From positions 1 through 8,873 of the forward strand of contig CAMOVY010000043.1 of assembly GCA_946627905.1 (NCBI GenBank): a stretch of DNA of 8,873 nt. The letters run 5' to 3'. The position numbers and the translations under genes were made by a program. Below are positions 5,116 to 8,873 of the stretch, piece after piece. Numbering within the stretch: position 1 is the first letter of the stretch; each line of letters begins with the position of its first letter. Below the pieces are notes generated by a model. That model saw only the letters and a program-made list of their open reading frames with translations. It made no database searches and had not been told where the DNA came from. This stretch comes from an uncultured Clostridia bacterium. GTDB taxonomy: Bacteria > Bacillota > Clostridia > Christensenellales > Borkfalkiaceae.

Positions 5116-6312
5116 TTACGCTTTTGCCGTTAAAATTTTGGTTTCGCGCGCGATGGAAAGTTCTTCGTTTGTCGGAAGCACGATTATTTTAACCTTGCTG
5201 TCGTCGGTATTTAAGTACCCTACGCCCGAAGAATATTCTTCGTTCTTTTTCTCGTCGAATTTCGCGCCGCAGAATTCCATATTTTCCATAACCAGCCTGC
5301 GGACTAGCGGAGAGTGTTCGCCGATACCGCCCGTAAACACGATAGCGTCCACACCGCCCAAAACCGCGATATAGCTACCGACGTACTTTTTAACCCTGTA
5401 CGCCACCATCTCGATAGCAAGGCGCGCCCTTTCATCGCCGTTATCCATAGCCGCCGTACAGTCGCGCATATCGCTGGAAAATCCGCTGATGCCGAGCATA
5501 CCGCATTTTTTGTTTAAGTAGTTCACGACTTCGTCGGGTTTAAGATTTAACTTAACGCGGAGATAATCTACCGCCGCGGGGTCTATATCGCCGCTGCGCG
5601 TACCCATAACCAAGCCTTCAAGCGGGGTAAAGCCCATAGAAGTATCCTGACACTTACCGTCCTTTACCGCAGAGATAGAAGAACCGTTGCCAAGGTGGCA
5701 AACTATAATCTTTGCATCCTTTTTACCTAAAAGTTTAATAGTTTCTTCGCTGACGAACTTGTGCGAAGTGCCGTGAAAACCGTATTTTCTTATCTTGTAC
5801 TTATCGTATACTTCGTACGGAATACCGTACATATATGCTTTAGCGGGCATAGTGGAGTGGAAAGTCGTATCGAAAACGGCTACCATCGGCACGCCTTTCA
5901 TAACTTCCCTGCAACTTTTAATGCACGCGATATTGCCGGGCATATGAAGTGGTCCAAGTTCCGCGTTCTTTTCGCAGATTTTAATAACTTCGTCGTCGAT
6001 AACTACCGAGTGTTTGAAATCTTCGCCCGAGTGTAGAACCCTGTGCCCCACCGCGCCGATTTCGTCTACGCTTTTAATCGCGCCCTTTTCTTTGTCAAGC
6101 ATCGCTTTAAGCACAAGCTCCATCGCTTCTTTATGCGAAGGCATATCCTGCTTTATAACCGTTTCCCTGCCGTCCGCGGTTTTCTGCGTAAGTACGCCGC
6201 CCGTAAAAGTAATCCTTTCGCAAAGCCCTTTTGCAACTACGCTTTCGTTTTCCATATCTATAAGTTGATACTTTAAGGAAGAACTGCCCGCGTTAATAAC
6301 TAAAATTTTCAT
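5116..6312 (-). CDS. ackA: Acetate kinase
   Basis: Cytoplasmic ASKHA-fold kinase converting acetyl-phosphate + ADP to acetate + ATP (reversible), the ATP-yielding step of acetate fermentation. The 398-residue length is normal. Key residues agree with the well-studied archaeal enzyme: N7 in 'INAGSSSLKY', R91 in 'GHRVLHSG', H123, D148 in 'VFDTTFH', H180 in 'YGFHGTSH', 'HLGNGSSI' (206-213), R239 in 'MGTRSGDIDPAA', 'FTGGIGEHSPLVR' (326-338) and E384 in 'TNEEL'. One oddity is 'PLHMPGN' (121-127) where most family members have PLHNPxN: Asn is replaced by Met124. The start has an AAAGGAAA ribosome site, and the gene begins 33 bases after the pta stop with no terminator or promoter between, so pta-ackA is an operon. 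Confidence 0.98.
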   Translation of the reverse strand: MKILVINAGSSSLKYQLIDMENESVVAKGLCERITFTGGVLTQKTADGRETVIKQDMPSHKEAMELVLKAMLDKEKGAIKSVDEIGAVGHRVLHSGEDFKHSVVIDDEVIKICEKNAELGPLHMPGNIACIKSCREVMKGVPMVAVFDTTFHSTMPAKAYMYGIPYEVYDKYKIRKYGFHGTSHKFVSEETIKLLGKKDAKIIVCHLGNGSSISAVKDGKCQDTSMGFTPLEGLVMGTRSGDIDPAAVDYLRVKLNLKPDEVVNYLNKKCGMLGISGFSSDMRDCTAAMDNGDERARLAIEMVAYRVKKYVGSYIAVLGGVDAIVFTGGIGEHSPLVRRLVMENMEFCGAKFDEKKNEEYSSGVGYLNTDDSKVKIIVLPTNEELSIARETKILTAKA

Positions 6313-6345
6313 AGATATATTTCCTTTTAAATTTTTCCGTTAATA

Positions 6346-7380
6346 TTATTCCGCCTGAAGCGCGGTAATTGCCACGACCGCCACCACGTCGTCCGCATTA
6401 CAGCCGCGGGACAAGTCGTTGATGGGCTTCGCAAAGCCCTGACATATAGGACCAAGTGCCATATATCCGCCGAAACGCTGGGCGATTTTGTAGCCGATAT
6501 TGCCTGCGTTGATATTCGGGAATATAAACACGTTGGCGTTGCCCGCTACCTTGGAGTCGGGCGCTTTTAATTTGCCTACTTCGGGGGCGGTAGCCGCGTC
6601 GAACTGGAATTCGCCGTCTAAAATCAAATCGGGCGCGTTTTCCTTGGCGATACGCGTCGCTTCCTGCATCTTCGGCACGGACTTAAAGTATTTATCGTCG
6701 TTGCCGCTGCCTTTCGTGGAAAAGGACAGCATAGCGACGCGCGGTTCTATCCCCGCGATATTTTTAGCCGTTTCCGCGGAAGAAATCGCTATATCCGCAA
6801 GTTGGTTTGCGTCCGGTTCGATATTTATCGCGCAATCGGCAAATACCGCCACGCCGTCGGGATTATATTTGTGGGGCGCGGGCGCTATCATAATGAACGC
6901 GCTGGACACGGTGTTTACGCCCGCCGCCGTCTTAATTACCTGAAGTCCGGGGCGGAGAGTGTTCGCCGTGGAGTGGCAAGCACCCGAAACCATACCGTCT
7001 ACAATGCCCGCCTTAAGCATAAGCGCACCGTACATAGCATAGTCTTTAAGTATAGCGGCTTTTGCTTGCTCTATGTCCGCATATTCGGGAAGCCCCGTTT
7101 TCTTGTTGATTTTGCCTTCTCTCGCTTTATACAGCATAGCGGCGTACTCGTCGGCTTTAGCGTCCGTCTTGGGGTCGACGACGTTAACGCCCGTAAGGTC
7201 AACGCCCGCGTTGTTCTTTTCGATTTCCGCTTTGTTGCCGAGAAGAGTTATGCGCGCAAAGCCTTCTTTAACGACTGCCGCCGCCGCGGAAACCACGCGC
7301 GCGTCTTCACCTTCGGTTAAAACAATGTTCTTGTTTTTTAACTTTGCCCTTTCTTTAATCTGCGATAAAATATCCGCCAT
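6346..7380 (-). CDS. pta: Phosphate acetyltransferase
   Basis: Transfers acetyl from acetyl-CoA to phosphate, giving acetyl-phosphate for AckA. At 344 residues it is the short, single-domain form (as in Methanosarcina and Clostridium), lacking the N-terminal regulatory region of the long enterobacterial enzyme. Family motifs are 'GMVSGACHSTANTLRPGLQ' (129-147), 'MLSFSTKGSG' (217-226), 'FPNINAGNIGYKIAQRF' (287-303) and 'GPICQGFAKPINDLSRG' (310-326), which includes the conserved Arg near the CoA/phosphate site. Phosphate butyryltransferase is a related alternative, but the adjacent ackA and the CHST and GxxQGxxxPxNDLSRG motifs favour Pta. The start is set by AAGGAGCG seven to eight bases upstream. 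The first gene of the leftward block, divergent from tmcAL; I could not find a clean promoter for it in the 144-base gap. Confidence 0.97.
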   Translation of the reverse strand: MADILSQIKERAKLKNKNIVLTEGEDARVVSAAAAVVKEGFARITLLGNKAEIEKNNAGVDLTGVNVVDPKTDAKADEYAAMLYKAREGKINKKTGLPEYADIEQAKAAILKDYAMYGALMLKAGIVDGMVSGACHSTANTLRPGLQVIKTAAGVNTVSSAFIMIAPAPHKYNPDGVAVFADCAINIEPDANQLADIAISSAETAKNIAGIEPRVAMLSFSTKGSGNDDKYFKSVPKMQEATRIAKENAPDLILDGEFQFDAATAPEVGKLKAPDSKVAGNANVFIFPNINAGNIGYKIAQRFGGYMALGPICQGFAKPINDLSRGCNADDVVAVVAITALQAE

Positions 7381-7421
7381 AAAATTCGCTCCTTGTTATA
7401 AATAAAAATTCGTTTGGACTT

Positions 7422-7450
7422 TTGAAGAAAATGTTGTACAATAATATAAA
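7422..7450 (+). promoter_or_regulatory. Candidate promoter of tmcAL
   Basis: TTGAAG (7422-7427), a 17-base spacer and TATAAA (7445-7450) would start RNA near 7457, leaving a leader of about 68 bases. A 7-bp inverted repeat (ACGAAAG 7450-7456 with CTTTCGT 7486-7492) lies at the start of that leader. A second TATAAA at 7492-7497 lacks a good -35. Confidence 0.5.
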
Positions 7451-7524
7451 CGAAAGACTTTTCCGCATCCTTAATTATTTTACAACTTTCGTATAAAAAA
7501 GTAAATTATTTCGGAGAAATATTT

Positions 7525-8697
7525 ATGAAAATTTGCGCCACCGTCGCCGAATACAACCCCTTTCATCTGGGGCATTTAAAACATATCGAATATATGAAAA
7601 CCGAACTCGGCGCGGAACGGGTTATAGTTTTAATGAGCGGGAACTTTACCCAGCGCGGCGAACCCGCCGTTTTAAACAAGTTTATAAGGGCAAAACAAGC
7701 GATAATCGCGGGGGCTGACGCGGTTATAGAATTACCCACCGTCTTCGCCACGGCTAACGCCGAAACGTTTGCGACGGGGGCTGTTAACCTTTTAGACGAT
7801 TTAGGCATAGCGGACGGGCTTTGCTTCGGCGTGGAAAGCGGAAAAAAAGAAAAATTTTTCGCGCTCGCCAAAGCGCTTTTGGACGAAACCAAAGAATTTA
7901 AGAAAATCCTTAAAAATCATCTTGAAAACGGCGTTTCGCTCGCCAAAGCGAAATTTTTAACGGTAAAAGAATTAAAGGGCGAAGAAATGAGCGAAGAACT
8001 GATTTCGCTACCCAACAATATTTTGGGTTTGGAATACACCAAAGCGCTGATAAAAAGAAACAGCAGTATAGTTCCTTACCCTATGCTGCGCGAAGGCGAC
8101 CACAACAGCATAATACTTAAAAAGGGCATAACCAGCGCGACGAGTATTCGCCAGAAAATACGCGAAGGGAAACTGAAAAAACTTAAAAAAAGCCTGCCGC
8201 CCTATGTCTACGACGATTTAAAGCCTTACCCCTTTGCGTTCGATAAAATCACCACGGCGGCGCTGATTACCGCAAGCAAAGAAAAACTTGCCGAAACCCC
8301 CGATTGTACCGAAGGGCTTGAAAACCGCATAAAAGCGTTAGTTAAAGATAATAAGCATATAGACGCACTAATAGATAAAATTTCCACCAAAAGATACACG
8401 GCGGCGCGGATACGCAGGATATTTATAGCAAACCTTTTGGGAATCACCAAAGAGTTTACGGAAGATTGTTTATCCGCCCGTCTTTACGCCAAAGTGCTTG
8501 CAATAAATTCCGATTGTAAAGACATAATTTCAACGCTTACCGAAAAAAGCCGTATACCTATTATAACCCGCAAAAGCGACACTCAAGACCTTAAAAAGAC
8601 TGCGCTAAAAAGTTTTGAGTTAGACGTTTTAGCAAATGACATATATAATTTAGCGACCAACGAAAGCACTAACGAAAATCAAATGATAATAGTATAA
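7525..8697 (+). CDS. tmcAL: tRNA(Met) cytidine acetate ligase (TmcAL)
   Basis: Nucleotidyltransferase-like enzyme (formerly YlbM) that activates acetate with ATP to acetyl-AMP and forms N4-acetylcytidine at the wobble base (C34) of elongator tRNA-Met. The 390 residues are near the family length (about 400). The N-terminal Rossmann domain shows 'AEYNPFHLGHLKH' (8-20) with the HxGH nucleotide motif at H14-H17, 'VIVLMSGNFTQRGEPAVLNKFIRAKQAI' in overlapping blocks from 33 to 60, and 'ADAVIELP' (64-71); 'NNILGLEYTKAL' (164-175) and 'TSATSIRQKIREG' (203-215) complete the adenylate-binding set. The C-terminal half is a helical tRNA-binding region. The start has GGAGA seven bases upstream. It is divergent from pta-ackA, whose end product acetate is its substrate, and ends at a strong terminator. 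Confidence 0.95.
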   Translation: MKICATVAEYNPFHLGHLKHIEYMKTELGAERVIVLMSGNFTQRGEPAVLNKFIRAKQAIIAGADAVIELPTVFATANAETFATGAVNLLDDLGIADGLCFGVESGKKEKFFALAKALLDETKEFKKILKNHLENGVSLAKAKFLTVKELKGEEMSEELISLPNNILGLEYTKALIKRNSSIVPYPMLREGDHNSIILKKGITSATSIRQKIREGKLKKLKKSLPPYVYDDLKPYPFAFDKITTAALITASKEKLAETPDCTEGLENRIKALVKDNKHIDALIDKISTKRYTAARIRRIFIANLLGITKEFTEDCLSARLYAKVLAINSDCKDIISTLTEKSRIPIITRKSDTQDLKKTALKSFELDVLANDIYNLATNESTNENQMIIV

Positions 8698-8701
8698 ATT
8701 A

Positions 8702-8729
8702 TACGCCCGCGACAACTGTCGCGGGCGTA
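8702..8729. terminator. Intrinsic terminator between tmcAL and groL
   Basis: A perfect 12-bp GC-rich inverted repeat (8702-8713 with 8718-8729) around AACT, five bases after the tmcAL stop. The plus strand then reads a T-rich tail (8732-8742). On the minus strand the tail is weaker, so it may end groL transcripts less well. Confidence 0.9.
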
Positions 8730-8756
8730 GAGTTTTATTTTTTGAAAAAGTAGGGA

Positions 8757-8873
8757 TTAGTACATTCCGCCCATACCGCCCGCAGGCATCTGCGGAGGTT
8801 CGGGTTCTTTAATGTCCGCAACCACGGACTCCGTCGTTAAGAATACGCCCGCAACCGACGCCGCGTTCATAAG
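8757..8873 (-). CDS. groL: 60 kDa chaperonin GroEL, C-terminal end only
   Basis: The last 38 residues of GroEL, the double-ring ATP-driven protein-folding chaperonin of the cytoplasm, reading leftward from the window edge. The end 'LMNAASVAGVFLTTESVVAD' is the well-known final helix of the equatorial domain (usually NAAS-A---LTTE--V-D), followed by an acidic, Pro-rich link and the flexible Gly-Met tail 'GGMGGMY' that lines the chamber floor. The rest of the gene lies beyond base 8873; groS would normally precede it. There is no visible frameshift in the part seen. It converges on tmcAL and shares the hairpin terminator with it. Confidence 0.95.
   Translation of the reverse strand, partial: LMNAASVAGVFLTTESVVADIKEPEPPQMPAGGMGGMY

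Noticed and set aside
6500..7320. Long plus-strand open frames (147 and 172 codons) opposite pta.
   Set aside because: They are antisense shadows produced by codon bias in pta; composition is low-complexity, with no ribosome site or recognisable domain.

Overview
The window reads as a piece of a Gram-positive, Clostridia-type chromosome. Evidence for this is a tetrahydrofolate (THF) riboswitch before a folate ECF transporter gene, a SpoVB-type flippase, a DUF421/DUF4363 membrane pair, the tmcAL / pta-ackA-DUF177-rpmF block, strong AGGAG-type ribosome sites and TTGACA-17-TAnAnT promoters. Genus or species cannot be fixed from the sequence; an uncultured gut-type clostridium is a guess. There are ten coding regions, of which the first and last run off the window. 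I see no mobile element, CRISPR array, tRNA or rRNA.

Left part (1-3068). The C-terminal two thirds of a MOP/SpoVB-like lipid flippase is transcribed rightward. It converges on folT (minus strand), and the two share a GC-rich hairpin terminator. folT has a consensus promoter, a well-formed THF riboswitch and a hairpin that hides its Shine-Dalgarno sequence, so folate uptake is very likely shut off when reduced folate is plentiful. Divergent from it is a translationally overlapping pair of membrane proteins (DUF421, then DUF4363).

Middle (3069-4359). nagA (GlcNAc-6-phosphate deacetylase) stands alone behind a consensus promoter with a very short leader. A 16-bp bidirectional terminator follows it.

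Right part (4360-8756). A leftward block runs pta, ackA, DUF177 (YceD-like), rpmF. pta-ackA make acetyl-phosphate, and from it acetate plus ATP. DUF177-rpmF concern 23S rRNA/50S assembly and have their own consensus promoter. Divergent from pta is tmcAL, whose product uses acetate and ATP to acetylate the wobble cytidine of elongator tRNA-Met, so acetate production and an acetate-consuming tRNA modifier sit back to back. tmcAL ends at a hairpin terminator facing the 3' end of groL (minus strand, partial).

No wholly new system is evident. The most informative structure is the folT leader, where riboswitch, alternative helix and SD-blocking/terminator-like hairpin can be traced base by base.
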